Source of the DNA: Bacteroidota bacterium
Lineage (GTDB): Bacteria; Bacteroidota; Bacteroidia; Bacteroidales; Prolixibacteraceae
DNA length: 64,000 nt
Reading direction: 5' to 3'
Assembly (NCBI GenBank): GCA_023251455.1
Contig: JAHEYT010000028.1
Span: 1 to 64,000 of the forward strand
Shown: positions 35,602 through 45,221 of the stretch, in pieces
Position numbering within the stretch: position 1 is the stretch's first letter
How the letters are laid out: each line of letters starts with the position of its first letter
Notes under the pieces: generated by a model
Told to the model about the DNA's origin: nothing
Database searches by the model: none
The model's input: the letters and a program-made list of their open reading frames with translations, nothing else
Program-made: the position numbers and the translations under genes

Positions 35602-36297
35602 ATGTCCAACAAACCTCACATATTTCTGGTTGAAGACGACCTCAGCTTTGGTGCTGTACTAAAATCTTATCTCGAAATCAACGATTTTGAAGTGGACTGG
35701 GTGGATGACGGAAAACATGCCTTGCCCCAATTCAATAAAAGCAGTTACGACATTTGCATTCTGGATGTCATGTTGCCAAATGTTGACGGATTTACCATTG
35801 GTGCCGAAATCAGAAAGCTTAATTCAGTTATTCCAATCCTTTTCCTGACTGCCAAAAACCTCAGGGATGATGTTTTGAATGGCTATAAAATTGGAGCTGA
35901 TGATTACATCACCAAACCTTTCGACACTGAAGTCCTAATTTTCAAGCTCAAAGCCATTCTGAAAAGGGGAAATGGGAATCAACCCAAAGAATCATCGGAC
36001 TATTATCAGATTGGAACCTATCTGTTCGATTTCAAACTGAGAACCTTAGAGCGCGACAGTTCGAAACAAAAACTATCGCCTAAAGAAGCTGAACTGCTGA
36101 AAATGCTTTGCGACAACCGGAACGAGCTGTTACCACGCGAAACCGCACTCCGGAAAATCTGGGGCGACGACGGATATTTCACAGCGCGCAGCATGGACGT
36201 TTACCTCACCAAAATACGGAAGTTTTTTGCTGATGATGAATCAGTCGAAATCCGCAACATACACGGCAGCGGATTTATGTTGGAAATTAAAGATTAA
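35602..36297 (+). CDS. rprY: RprY-like response regulator, OmpR family
   Basis: A 231-residue regulator: receiver domain at residues 5-118 with acidic pair E11-D12-D13, phospho-acceptor Asp in ICILDVMLPN (about D55), Thr in FLTAKN and Lys in DDYITKPFD; then a winged-helix DNA-binding domain at about 132-230 (LSPKEAELLKMLCDNRNELL and RSMDVYLTKIRKFF). It is presumably phosphorylated by the kinase encoded upstream and a likely reader of the GTTAA repeats before that kinase gene. Confidence 0.93.
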   Translation: MSNKPHIFLVEDDLSFGAVLKSYLEINDFEVDWVDDGKHALPQFNKSSYDICILDVMLPNVDGFTIGAEIRKLNSVIPILFLTAKNLRDDVLNGYKIGADDYITKPFDTEVLIFKLKAILKRGNGNQPKESSDYYQIGTYLFDFKLRTLERDSSKQKLSPKEAELLKMLCDNRNELLPRETALRKIWGDDGYFTARSMDVYLTKIRKFFADDESVEIRNIHGSGFMLEIKD

Positions 36298-36385
36298 GTT
36301 TACTCCAAATATGCCTTTTGAGTTAAGAAACCAAGCGCCCAACACACAAAATGCCGTTTGTCATGCTCCTGTCGATCAGTTTTTA

Positions 36386-36393
36386 TACCTTTG
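36386..36393 (+). promoter_or_regulatory. Putative -7 box for the nadB-nadC-coaX operon
   Basis: TACCTTTG fits TAnnTTTG and ends 26 bases before the nadB ATG. A TTTG lies 25 bases upstream (36357-36360), longer than the usual 19. Confidence 0.45.
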
Positions 36394-36419
36394 CGCCTTT
36401 GTTTGAAAACATTCTTTAG

Positions 36420-38012
36420 ATGGCAGAACTTGATTCAATTGAAATTAAAGAATTTGACACCATTATCGTCGGAAGTGGCTTAGCCGGACTTACCGCTGCT
36501 TACCACGCTTCGAAAAATGGAAGCGTTGCCATCATTACTAAATCTCAGCTCGACATTAGCAACTCGTATTATGCACAGGGAGGCATCGCTGTGGTTACTG
36601 CTCCTGAAGATTCCTTTGAATCGCACATACAAGATACGCTTACTGCAGGTCGCGAACTTTGCGATTTAGACGCAGTTCGGATACTGGTTAGCGAAGGACA
36701 AGAATGTGTTCAGGAATTGATTCGGCTTGGTATGCAATTCGACAAGGAAAACGGCGAATTTGTTCTTGGGCTGGAAGGTGGACATAGCCATCGCCGGATA
36801 CTTCATGCCGGAGGAGATGCTACCGGGAAAGGACTAACTTTATTTATGCTGAACCGGGTTCAGGAGCAAAGCAACATATCGGCATTCGAATATACCACCG
36901 TCGTCGATCTTCTGGTTGAAAATCAGAAATGCTCCGGAGTTCAGGCGTTTGATTTTGTATCAGGCAACAACATTATTTTCAGGTCGAAGTCAACCATTAT
37001 TGCAACCGGAGGGCTGTCGCGCATTTACGATCGTTCGACCAATCCGCATACTGCGACCGGCGATGGAATTGCATTGGCCTTTCATGCCGGAGCAAAACTA
37101 TCCGACATCGAATTTATTCAGTTTCATCCATCGGCATTGTATTTACCCGGAGAAGATGCTTTTTTGATCAGTGAGGCTGTTCGTGGCGAAGGTGCCTGGC
37201 TTTTGAATCAAGAGGAAGAACGGTTTATGCAGCACATTCATCCGCTTGCAGAACTTGCCCCGCGCGATGTGGTGGCCTTTGCAATCCACAATCAGTTGCA
37301 GATCCATCATTCCGATTTTGTTTACCTGAGTTTAAAACACCTCAATCCGGAAACGATTAAGAAACGGTTTTCAACAATCTATCACACCTTATTAAAATAC
37401 AACATCGATTTCACCTGCGACTTGTTGCCCATCTCACCGGCAGCTCATTACACAATGGGAGGAATACTGACCGACCTGCACGGGGAAACCAACATCAAAG
37501 GACTTTTTGCTTGTGGCGAAGTGGCATCAACCGGGGTTATGGGTGCCAACCGACTGGCAAGTAACTCATTGCTCGAATGCCTCGTTTTCGGGAAACGCGC
37601 AGCGGAAAAAGCAAACACTGAAGAAATGGTTGCTTCCGGAGTGCCTCAAATAAATAGGATTCATGTTGATCAGGCAAACGAAACCTTCTTTCTGGAGACT
37701 AAAAACCAGATTGCTGCTCTCATGAGTAAAAAAGCAGGAATTGTGCGTTCGGGCGAAAAGTTGAGCGAAGCATTAGAAGAGCTTCATGCGATAAAGAAAC
37801 TTTTACCTGAAGAAATTAACGAATATAATCTTTTAAAAATCAAACACATTACTGATATTTGCACTCTCATTTGCGAATCGGCATTAATCCGGAAAGAAAG
37901 CCGTGGCGGACATATTCGGGAAGATTATCAATTGGAAGATCCAAACCTTTGTGCCCACCTGATTCAGCAGATAGACCATCAATTTAAATTTCAGGAAATC
38001 AGAAAATCGTAA
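36420..38012 (+). CDS. nadB: L-aspartate oxidase
   Basis: NadB oxidises L-aspartate to iminoaspartate, the first step of de novo NAD synthesis, using FAD. The 530-residue protein has the dinucleotide motif IIVGSGLAGLTAAYHA at about residues 15-30, SYYAQGGIAVV, the FAD-linked HRRILHAGGDATGKGL, the active-site stretch EFIQFHPSALY, and GGILTDLHGETNIKGLFACGE, all typical of NadB rather than SdhA. It is followed by nadC after one base, forming a cofactor operon. The nadA gene is not in the window. Confidence 0.97.
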   Translation: MAELDSIEIKEFDTIIVGSGLAGLTAAYHASKNGSVAIITKSQLDISNSYYAQGGIAVVTAPEDSFESHIQDTLTAGRELCDLDAVRILVSEGQECVQELIRLGMQFDKENGEFVLGLEGGHSHRRILHAGGDATGKGLTLFMLNRVQEQSNISAFEYTTVVDLLVENQKCSGVQAFDFVSGNNIIFRSKSTIIATGGLSRIYDRSTNPHTATGDGIALAFHAGAKLSDIEFIQFHPSALYLPGEDAFLISEAVRGEGAWLLNQEEERFMQHIHPLAELAPRDVVAFAIHNQLQIHHSDFVYLSLKHLNPETIKKRFSTIYHTLLKYNIDFTCDLLPISPAAHYTMGGILTDLHGETNIKGLFACGEVASTGVMGANRLASNSLLECLVFGKRAAEKANTEEMVASGVPQINRIHVDQANETFFLETKNQIAALMSKKAGIVRSGEKLSEALEELHAIKKLLPEEINEYNLLKIKHITDICTLICESALIRKESRGGHIREDYQLEDPNLCAHLIQQIDHQFKFQEIRKS

Positions 38013-38013
38013 A

Positions 38014-38856
38014 ATGAACAAAAAAGTAAAAGAAGCAGCACACATTTTAATCGACCTTGCACTAAAGGATGACGTGGGTGAAGGTGACATTACAACAAAT
38101 AATATTGTTCCGTCAGAAATAAGGCGCAAAGCCAAAATGGTTGCAAAAACCGATGGCGTTGTTGCAGGTCTTCCGGTTGCCGAAATGGTTTTTAAAAAAC
38201 TCGATCACGACCTGATTTGGAATGAACTGACTCCTGACGGATCGAAAGTAAAAAGCGGTGATGTATTGGTTGAGTTCGAAGGATCATACCGTGCACTGCT
38301 GACTGGCGAGCGCACTGCGCTAAACTTTTTGCAGCGGTTATCAGGTATCGCAACCATGTCGTCAAAATATGCAGATGCAGTAAAAGATTTTCAAACTGTA
38401 ATTCTCGACACAAGAAAAACATTGCCCGGATTTAATAAACTTGACAAATATGCAGTAAAAACAGGCGGCGCAAGTAATCATCGTCTCGGGCTGCACGACA
38501 TGGCCATGATCAAAGACAACCACATTGAAGTGGCTGGCGGAATTACTGCCGCAGTAAAGGCAGTTCGCAGCAGTGTTGACCATGGAATTAAAATTGAAGT
38601 TGAAACCACCACACTTGCCCAGGTTCAGGAGGCTATTGATGCCAAGGCCGACATCATCATGCTCGACAATATGGACTTGGAAACCATGCGCCAGGGTGTT
38701 CAACTGATTGCCGGAAGGGCAAAAATAGAGGCATCGGGAAATATAACTCTCGAACGTTTGCGCGATGTTGCTGCAACCGGAGTCGATTATATTTCAATCG
38801 GTGCACTTACTCATTCAGTCAGTGCAATGGATATCAGTCAACGAATTGAAGATTAA
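38014..38856 (+). CDS. nadC: Nicotinate-nucleotide diphosphorylase (carboxylating)
   Basis: NadC converts quinolinate and PRPP to nicotinate mononucleotide with loss of CO2, the third step of NAD synthesis. The 280-residue length is normal. Signatures are DVGEGDITTNNIV, the substrate loop LNFLQRLSGIATM, ILDTRKTLPGFN (with the conserved R and K), KTGGASNHRLGLHDMAMIKDNH and IMLDNM near the C-terminal barrel end. The gene starts one base after the nadB stop and is followed by coaX after 3 bases. Confidence 0.97.
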   Translation: MNKKVKEAAHILIDLALKDDVGEGDITTNNIVPSEIRRKAKMVAKTDGVVAGLPVAEMVFKKLDHDLIWNELTPDGSKVKSGDVLVEFEGSYRALLTGERTALNFLQRLSGIATMSSKYADAVKDFQTVILDTRKTLPGFNKLDKYAVKTGGASNHRLGLHDMAMIKDNHIEVAGGITAAVKAVRSSVDHGIKIEVETTTLAQVQEAIDAKADIIMLDNMDLETMRQGVQLIAGRAKIEASGNITLERLRDVAATGVDYISIGALTHSVSAMDISQRIED

Positions 38857-38859
38857 TCC

Positions 38860-39597
38860 TTGATAAACCTCGTCATAGATATTGGCAACAGTCGTACAAA
38901 GCTTGCTTTGTTCAATCAGCACGATTTAATGTTTAATGTTCCAATCGAGCAGTTGACAGTAAGTCATTTAAAAATGCTAAAGGATGAACATCCTCAAATG
39001 ACGCAGGCTATTCTTTCGAGTGTAAAACCTGTTGACGACGAAATCCTTCAATTTTTATCCGGAAATTTCGATCTGTTTATTGAACTTGATCATCAGACAG
39101 AACTTCCGATTGAAAATCTATACGAAACGCCTGAAACTCTGGGAAAAGACAGGCTTGCCGCAGCTGTTGGAGCAAACGAACTCTTTCCCGATCAGAATTT
39201 ACTGATTATTGATGCAGGAACTGCCATAACTTACGACCTGGTTTCAGAAAAGAATGAGTTTGTTGGCGGAAATATTTCACCCGGCTTGCAAATGCGTTTC
39301 AAAGCGCTGAATCATTTTACCGGAAAGCTTCCATTAGTTAGTTATTCAGATGAATTTCAAGAGATTGGAAGAAACACGACCGATGCCATCCGTGCCGGAG
39401 TTCAAAATGGAATTCTATACGAGATTGCTCAAACCATTGAATTATTTAACAAAAATTATCAGAATTTACAGATCGTTATGACTGGTGGTGATTCTATTTT
39501 TTTTGATAAAAAATTAAATTATTCCATATTTGTACACTTTAATATAACCCTCATAGGCTTAAACAGGATTCTGGAACACAATGCTAAAAAGAAATAA
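38860..39597 (+). CDS. coaX: Type III pantothenate kinase
   Basis: CoaX phosphorylates pantothenate in coenzyme A synthesis and needs a monovalent cation. The start is TTG at 38860, which gives the canonical MINLVIDIGNSRTKLALF with the phosphate-binding DIGN-x-x-x-K motif. Other signatures are PETLGKDRLAAAVGA and the catalytic IIDAGTAITYD. At 245 residues it is of usual size. It is tightly packed behind nadC, pairing NAD and CoA synthesis, and its last 17 bases overlap the next gene. Confidence 0.95.
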   Translation: MINLVIDIGNSRTKLALFNQHDLMFNVPIEQLTVSHLKMLKDEHPQMTQAILSSVKPVDDEILQFLSGNFDLFIELDHQTELPIENLYETPETLGKDRLAAAVGANELFPDQNLLIIDAGTAITYDLVSEKNEFVGGNISPGLQMRFKALNHFTGKLPLVSYSDEFQEIGRNTTDAIRAGVQNGILYEIAQTIELFNKNYQNLQIVMTGGDSIFFDKKLNYSIFVHFNITLIGLNRILEHNAKKK

Positions 39598-40879
39598 TGC
39601 ACTATCAGTCGTTATAGTTTTGATTTTCTGCGGATTATCTGGCTTTGCGCAAAATAACAACACGACATCTCCCTTTTCGAGATATGGATTAGGTGATTTG
39701 CACCATTACGGATATGGCAGAACAGCAGCCATGGGAGGAGCATCTCTAGGAAGTCGTCACAGTGTTCAGATCAATTCTGCCAACCCAGCTTCATACAATG
39801 CGAACGATAGCTTGTCGTTTATATTCGATTTTGGTGTTGATGGAACTTATTCGAAATACAAGAGTGCTACCGGTAAAATGAATGTCAACGACGTTAATTT
39901 CAGGTATTTCTCATTGAGTTGGCCGGTAACCAAATGGTTTGGTGCAGGAATGGGGATTCAGCCATTCTCGGATATGGGTTACGAAGTTGCCTTTTCCGAA
40001 GAAATAACCGGCGTTGGAAATGCTTACCACAATTACTCGGGTGAAGGAACAACTTCAAAAGCCTTCTTTGGTGCTTCAATCAGTCCGTTTAAAGGTTTAT
40101 CGTTAGGTGCTAACCTGAATTACATTTTTGGCCGGATAACACAAAATACCGGAATTGGATTTGATAGCGCCGATCTATTCTACATATCTAAAGTTGAAGG
40201 AACCCGCCTTCGTGATTTCACGCTTACGTATGGTCTTCAATATGATCTGAAACTTAAAGAAAATCAATATTTAACGCTTGGAGCCACTTTTGAGAATCAA
40301 TCTGATTTAACTGCCCTTCACAGTGTGTACTCGCAAAAGATAATTACTGTAAGTTCAAGCTCGCTTTCTGATACGCTGGAATATATTCCTGAATCGAAAA
40401 GTTTCATTAAACTGCCGTCAACATTTGGTGTTGGTTTGTCATACAGCAAGATCAACAAACTCGAAATCAACGCCGATTATTATTATGCAGGATGGAGTAA
40501 GTCTTCTTTCTTCGGAGAAAAACTTTATAATCCGGCGACCGACAATGTTGATTTAGTCAACCAGAGCCGGATTTCTGCCGGATTTGAATATATTCCTGAA
40601 GCGTTTTCAATTAGAAACTACTTCAAAAGAGTCAGGTATCGGGCCGGGATTCATCACGAAAGTTCATACCTAAAAATAAACAACCATCAGATCAAAGAAT
40701 TTGGAGTTAGCTTTGGAGCTGGATTCCCATTCCCAAAATCAAAATCGACTGCAAACTTTGCGCTTGAATTTGGCAAAAAAGGTACTACAACCGACAATCT
40801 GGTAAGGAACAACTATACTAAATTTAGCCTGTACCTTAATCTTTACGATTACTGGTTTGTAAAACGCAAATTTGACTAG
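39581..40879 (+). CDS. Outer-membrane beta-barrel protein of unknown function
   Basis: A 432-residue predicted outer-membrane protein with a signal peptide (VVIVLIFCGLSGFAQ). The mature N-terminus, with SPFSRYGLGDL and AAMGGASLG, resembles FadL/PorV-like barrels, and alternating-strand text follows to the last strand (FSLYLNLYDYWFVK). The start codon lies inside the end of coaX, so translation is probably coupled. The next gene encodes LptC, an outer-membrane biogenesis factor, but a stem-loop separates them. I cannot name a substrate. Confidence 0.82.
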   Translation: MLKRNNALSVVIVLIFCGLSGFAQNNNTTSPFSRYGLGDLHHYGYGRTAAMGGASLGSRHSVQINSANPASYNANDSLSFIFDFGVDGTYSKYKSATGKMNVNDVNFRYFSLSWPVTKWFGAGMGIQPFSDMGYEVAFSEEITGVGNAYHNYSGEGTTSKAFFGASISPFKGLSLGANLNYIFGRITQNTGIGFDSADLFYISKVEGTRLRDFTLTYGLQYDLKLKENQYLTLGATFENQSDLTALHSVYSQKIITVSSSSLSDTLEYIPESKSFIKLPSTFGVGLSYSKINKLEINADYYYAGWSKSSFFGEKLYNPATDNVDLVNQSRISAGFEYIPEAFSIRNYFKRVRYRAGIHHESSYLKINNHQIKEFGVSFGAGFPFPKSKSTANFALEFGKKGTTTDNLVRNNYTKFSLYLNLYDYWFVKRKFD

Positions 40880-40913
40880 ATAAAGAACGAACCAAATTTA
40901 TATTCACATATTG

Positions 40914-40950
40914 AAAGCATTGGATTTCGGTTAAAGAGATGCAATGCTTT
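40914..40950 (+). terminator. Stem-loop between the barrel gene and lptC
   Basis: AAAGCATTG (40914-40922) pairs with CAATGCTTT (40942-40950) around a loop of 19 bases. The short TTTT and the long loop make it a modest terminator candidate. A second small repeat, ACGCG/CGCGT, follows at 40964-40984. Confidence 0.4.
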
Positions 40951-41006
40951 TCACATTTATAGGACGCGTTTCATTTAATCGCGTATTATTCCTAGCTTTA
41001 ATCTTT

Positions 41007-41022
41007 CAACCAAAGTTGGTTG
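41007..41022. promoter_or_regulatory. 16-base palindrome upstream of lptC
   Basis: CAACCAA-AG-TTGGTTG is a perfect inverted repeat with 7-base arms, 57 bases before the lptC ATG. It may be an operator or an RNA stem in the leader. Confidence 0.35.
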
Positions 41023-41079
41023 GCTCAAAAAGCAAATTTTTCTATATTGGCACAAATAAGCTTTATTGCAATAACTCAT

Positions 41080-41661
41080 ATGCTATTCGAAAAGTTAAAA
41101 TACTTCAGGATTCAGGGAAAGACTTTATTCTCACTCATTGTTTTATCAACATTGATATTGGTTTCGTGCGAAAACGAAATTGCCAAAATAAAGACTGTCA
41201 CCACGACCGAGGATTTACCTGCCCTTACTGCCGAAGGATTTGAAGTGCTGGTGTCTGACTCTACGGTCATTCGCTCCAAACTTCAAACGCCGCTGCTAAT
41301 CAAACACGACAACGAAAAAGATCCTTACATCGAATTTCCGAAAGGGGTGAAAATTGAAAAATATGATGCCAAGATGAACGTTGTATCCAGCATCACTGCA
41401 CAATACGCCAAAAATTTCACTGGAGACGACCGATGGGAAGCTAAAAACAATGTCATTGCAGTCAATTTAAAAGGCGATACGCTCAAAACAGAATATTTGG
41501 TCTGGGACACAAAAAAAAAGAAGATTTACTCCGACCAGTTCGTGAAAATTATTCAAAAAGATCAGATTTACACCGGTATTGGTTTTGAATCAGATCAGGA
41601 CTTTTCATCCTATCACATCAAAAATCTGAAAGGCAACATGTACGTTAATGTGGATGAATAA
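41080..41661 (+). CDS. lptC: LPS export ABC transporter periplasmic protein LptC
   Basis: LptC is the inner-membrane-anchored periplasmic link that passes lipopolysaccharide from LptBFG to LptA. I start at the ATG at 41080; an in-frame TTG at 41020 would place 20 extra residues over a palindrome. From the ATG a signal/anchor segment (LFSLIVLSTLILVSC) ends in a lipobox, and the mature part has the OstA/LptC beta-jellyroll text (YAKNFTGDDRWEAKNNVIAVN and LKTEYLVWDTKKKKIYSD). The length of 193 residues is normal. The CNNM/CorC gene follows 11 bases later. Confidence 0.88.
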   Translation: MLFEKLKYFRIQGKTLFSLIVLSTLILVSCENEIAKIKTVTTTEDLPALTAEGFEVLVSDSTVIRSKLQTPLLIKHDNEKDPYIEFPKGVKIEKYDAKMNVVSSITAQYAKNFTGDDRWEAKNNVIAVNLKGDTLKTEYLVWDTKKKKIYSDQFVKIIQKDQIYTGIGFESDQDFSSYHIKNLKGNMYVNVDE

Positions 41662-41672
41662 ATAAAATATCT

Positions 41673-42944
41673 ATGAATTTGCTTTGGGTCATCTCTATTG
41701 CCATCTTGTTTTCTGCCTTTTTCTCCGGAATGGAAATTGCATTTATTTCGGCCAATAAATTAAGGCTCGAACTCGACAAAAAGCAAAACGTTGTATTCTC
41801 AAGTCTCATTTCACTTTACACCCAAAATCCCGGTCAGTTTATAGCCACCATGCTCGTAGGCAACAATCTGGCTCTGGTAGTCTATGGCATTGCATTTGCC
41901 ACTTTTCTCAAACCATTCCTAATTATATACCTGCATTCAAACCTGCTGGTCTTGCTGGCACAAACGATTATCGCAACCATTACTATTCTGGTTACAGCCG
42001 AATACCTTCCTAAAATGCTTTTCAGGATCAATCCGAATAAAGTCCTGAAAATATTTGCTGTCCCAATCGCCTTTTTCTATTTCCTATTCTATCCGGCAAC
42101 TAAAATTGCTATGGGAATTTCGAAGTTCATTTTAAAGGTCTTTTTAAACGAACAGATCAATAATGTAGACGAAAAAATTGTGTTTAGCCGACTCGATCTC
42201 GACCATTTGGTGAACGAACAGGAAAACAACATTGCTCCGAAGTCAAGCCACGAAATTGACAACGAAGTAAAACTATTCCGCAATGCGCTCGATTTTTCGA
42301 AAGTGAAACTTCGCGAAGTAATGGTTCCCCGAACTGAAATGGTGGCTCTCGATATTGAATCAACTGTAGAAGAACTTCACCAAAAATTCATCGAAACCGG
42401 ATACTCACGCATTTTATTCTATTCAGGCAATATCGATAACATCATCGGATATATCCATCATTCTGTCATCTTTACAAAGCCCGATTCGATTAAGTCGAAC
42501 TTGAGGAAGGTATTGATTGTGCCCGAAACGATGCCCGCGAGCAAACTATTGAGCAAATTCATTCAGCAGCGGCTAAGCATGGCTATTGTTGTTGACGAAT
42601 TTGGCGGCACATCTGGAATGGTTACAAGCGAAGACATTCTGGAAGAAATATTCGGCGAAATTGAAGATGAACACGACACAATTGACCTGATCATGAAAAA
42701 AGTCGCTGACAATGAATTTGTCCTCTCAGGCCGTTTAGAACTTGATGAACTGAATGAAAACTTCAACCTTGAATTCCCCGAAAACGAAAACTTCGAAACA
42801 CTTGCCGGATTTATTCTTGCTAATTACGAAAGCATCCCCAAAATAAATACAGTAATAACTATTGATAATTACCAATTCAAAATACTTAAAGCTACCAATA
42901 CTAAAATTGAACTGGTTCTCCTTAAGATATTGGACGATAACTAA
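41673..42944 (+). CDS. CNNM/CorC (HlyC) family membrane protein
   Basis: A 423-residue protein with an N-terminal CNNM membrane domain of about four helices (FFSGMEIAFISANKLRLELD, then FIATMLVGNNLALVVYG), a pair of CBS domains at about residues 205-325 (VMVPRTEMVALDIE and IVVDEFGGTSGMVTSEDILEEIFGEIEDEHD) and a C-terminal CorC_HlyC domain. The family has members tied to magnesium or sodium transport; in Bacteroidota one member (GldE) is linked to gliding. I cannot decide between these. It is probably co-transcribed with lptC. Confidence 0.9.
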   Translation: MNLLWVISIAILFSAFFSGMEIAFISANKLRLELDKKQNVVFSSLISLYTQNPGQFIATMLVGNNLALVVYGIAFATFLKPFLIIYLHSNLLVLLAQTIIATITILVTAEYLPKMLFRINPNKVLKIFAVPIAFFYFLFYPATKIAMGISKFILKVFLNEQINNVDEKIVFSRLDLDHLVNEQENNIAPKSSHEIDNEVKLFRNALDFSKVKLREVMVPRTEMVALDIESTVEELHQKFIETGYSRILFYSGNIDNIIGYIHHSVIFTKPDSIKSNLRKVLIVPETMPASKLLSKFIQQRLSMAIVVDEFGGTSGMVTSEDILEEIFGEIEDEHDTIDLIMKKVADNEFVLSGRLELDELNENFNLEFPENENFETLAGFILANYESIPKINTVITIDNYQFKILKATNTKIELVLLKILDDN

Positions 42945-43038
42945 AATAAAAATTGAATTCGGAGGTTTAATATTGAAAATTATTATCTTCGTACCGCGAA
43001 ATTTTAACGAATAATTATAATAAAATAACTAACAGTAA

Positions 43039-45147
43039 ATGGCTACTTTACAGAACATAAGGAATCGCGGGAGTTTGATGATAGCGATTGTAATCGGTCT
43101 TGCCTTAGGCGCATTTATTCTGGGCGACATGCTCAATTCAGGCACTAATTTGATGAAACCCAGCCAGATGAAAATTGCTGAAATCGACGGGGAATCAATT
43201 CAATATCCTGAATTTCAAAAGAAAGTTGAAGAGCTTTCTGAAGTGTATAAAATGAATACACAACAGACTCAGATCGATGAAAACACATGGGAACAAATTC
43301 GCGAACAGGTTTGGCAAGGTTATCTTCAGGAAAATATTATTGGAAAAGCAACTGAAAAACTAGGTATTACTGTTAGTGCCGAAGAACTTTTCGACCTGGT
43401 TCAAGGTAACAACCCACATCCAATCATTCAGCAACTTTTCAGAAACCAACAAACCGGTCAAGTTGACAAATCAAGCATTATCCAATTCCTGAAATCGCTG
43501 GAAACCAATGCTACTCCAGAGCAAAAATCGTATTGGTTATACATTGAAAACCAAATTAAACAAGACAAATTGCGCACAAAGTATAGCAATCTTGTTTCAA
43601 AAGGATTGTATGTTACTACTGACGAAGCAAAAAAGAGCCTGGTTTCGAAAAACAAAAACGCCAACTTCCAATACGTTGTGCTTAGCTATTCATCAGTAGC
43701 CGATGCTGCAGTAAATGTATCAGACGAAGAGCTGAAAGCATACTACAACAAACACAAAGACGAATACAAGCAGGATAAAACCCGCAAAATAGAATATGTA
43801 ACTTTCGAGGTACTTCCTTCTGAAGCTGATAAAGCAGCAACCCAGAAATGGTTAACCGACAGCAAAGCTGAATTTTCTACCGTTACTGACAATGCGCAAT
43901 ACATCAACGTAAATTCAGACACTCGTTTTGATCCAAGCTTCTCCAAAAGAGAAGATCTTTCACCTGTTCTTGCTGACTGGGCTTTTAGCGCTCAACCAGG
44001 CGATTACTACGGACCATACCTTGAAGGTGGAGAATACAAACTTGCTAAAATCGATCAGTTTAAAATGTTACCTGATTCTGTTCAGGCAAGTCACATCCTG
44101 ATTAACCCACAAACAGTAGGAAGCGTTGAGAAAGCAAGAGCACTGGTTGACAGCTTAAAAAGAAATATTGAACTGGGCGGAAGCTTCGCTGAAGCTGCCA
44201 TGAAATATTCAGAAGATCCGGGTTCTAAATTAAAAGGTGGCGACCTTGGATGGTTTAAACGCAAACAAATGGTTCCTGAATTCGAAGAAGCCGCTTTTTC
44301 AGGTGAAGTAAATAAACTTTACATTGCCGGAACGCAATTTGGATTCCATCTGATCAAACCAACTAAAAAAGGAAAAGAAACCAATCAGGTTCGCGTAGCT
44401 ATCCTTTCTAAAAAGATTGAACCAAGTACTGAAACTTACCAAAGGATATATTCGGAAACAAGCAAATTTGCAAGCGAAAATCAAACCGTTGAAGCTTTCA
44501 ACAAATCGGTGATCGACCAAAAGCTGGACAAAAAAATTGCCACACTAAAAGAAAACGACCGCGAAGTAACCGGACTGGAAACTTCACGCCAACTGGTACG
44601 TGCAGCTTTTACTGCTGAAGAAGGCAAAATGTGCGTTAATAACGAAGGTTCGACCATCTTCGAATTTGGTAATAAGTTTGTGGTTGCAGCAATGACTGCT
44701 GCTACCGAAGAAGGTGCATCAACTTTCGAAGAAGCTAAAATCCGCGTTGATCTTGCCGTTCGCAAAGAGAAAAAAGCACAGATGCTTGCTGATAAGTTAA
44801 AAAATGCAGGATCTGATTTGGCAAGCGTTGCTTCAAAACTTTCAACTGAGGTTAAAGAAGCTGCCGGAGTAAACTTCACAAGTTTCTCTATTCCTTCTCT
44901 TGGATTCGAACCAGCAGTCGTTGGTACTGTGTGTTCGCTTCCTGAAGGAAAAGTTTCGGCACCAATCGAAGGAAACAATGGCGTTTATCTGGCCAAAGTG
45001 ACTTCGTTCACAACCAACTCAGATACTGATCTGAAAGGCGAAAAAAACCGAATCGCTCAAACGATAAGTTCCAGAGCTGGATCTCAGGTTTTTGAATCCC
45101 TCAAAAAGCTTTCTGAGATTGAAGACAAACGATCAAAATTCTATTAA
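43039..45147 (+). CDS. PpiD-like membrane-anchored peptidyl-prolyl isomerase / foldase
   Basis: A 702-residue periplasmic chaperone anchored by one N-terminal helix (SLMIAIVIGLALGAFILGDML). A SurA_N-type chaperone domain follows (residues about 40-250), a parvulin PPIase domain at about 345-445 (ASHILINPQTVGSVEKA, then YSEDPGSKLKGGDLGWFKRKQMVPEFEEAAF), and a second, more divergent C-terminal region. It resembles E. coli PpiD in layout and is likely to help outer-membrane proteins fold after secretion. It lies behind the LptC and CNNM genes and ends in a strong terminator. Confidence 0.92.
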   Translation: MATLQNIRNRGSLMIAIVIGLALGAFILGDMLNSGTNLMKPSQMKIAEIDGESIQYPEFQKKVEELSEVYKMNTQQTQIDENTWEQIREQVWQGYLQENIIGKATEKLGITVSAEELFDLVQGNNPHPIIQQLFRNQQTGQVDKSSIIQFLKSLETNATPEQKSYWLYIENQIKQDKLRTKYSNLVSKGLYVTTDEAKKSLVSKNKNANFQYVVLSYSSVADAAVNVSDEELKAYYNKHKDEYKQDKTRKIEYVTFEVLPSEADKAATQKWLTDSKAEFSTVTDNAQYINVNSDTRFDPSFSKREDLSPVLADWAFSAQPGDYYGPYLEGGEYKLAKIDQFKMLPDSVQASHILINPQTVGSVEKARALVDSLKRNIELGGSFAEAAMKYSEDPGSKLKGGDLGWFKRKQMVPEFEEAAFSGEVNKLYIAGTQFGFHLIKPTKKGKETNQVRVAILSKKIEPSTETYQRIYSETSKFASENQTVEAFNKSVIDQKLDKKIATLKENDREVTGLETSRQLVRAAFTAEEGKMCVNNEGSTIFEFGNKFVVAAMTAATEEGASTFEEAKIRVDLAVRKEKKAQMLADKLKNAGSDLASVASKLSTEVKEAAGVNFTSFSIPSLGFEPAVVGTVCSLPEGKVSAPIEGNNGVYLAKVTSFTTNSDTDLKGEKNRIAQTISSRAGSQVFESLKKLSEIEDKRSKFY

Positions 45148-45161
45148 TAGAATATAACAGG

Positions 45162-45192
45162 AAAAAAGCGGGCTAACAGCCCGCTTTTTTTT
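45162..45192 (+). terminator. Rho-independent terminator after the PpiD-like gene
   Basis: AGCGGGCT (45167-45174) pairs with AGCCCGCT (45178-45185) around AAC, extended by an A-run pairing with a T-run of at least nine. It is a textbook terminator, 14 bases after the stop codon. Confidence 0.92.
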
Positions 45193-45221
45193 TCAGGTTT
45201 TGCCAACAAAAAAGATTGAAA

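Noticed and set aside
41020..41079. LptC start at TTG 41020
   Set aside because: It overlaps the 16-base palindrome and spoils the lipoprotein signal; the ATG at 41080 fits better.
44481..44978. A 165-codon antisense frame in the PpiD-like gene, rich in Ser and Ala
   Set aside because: Composition mirrors the opposite strand codons, and no motif or start signal supports it.
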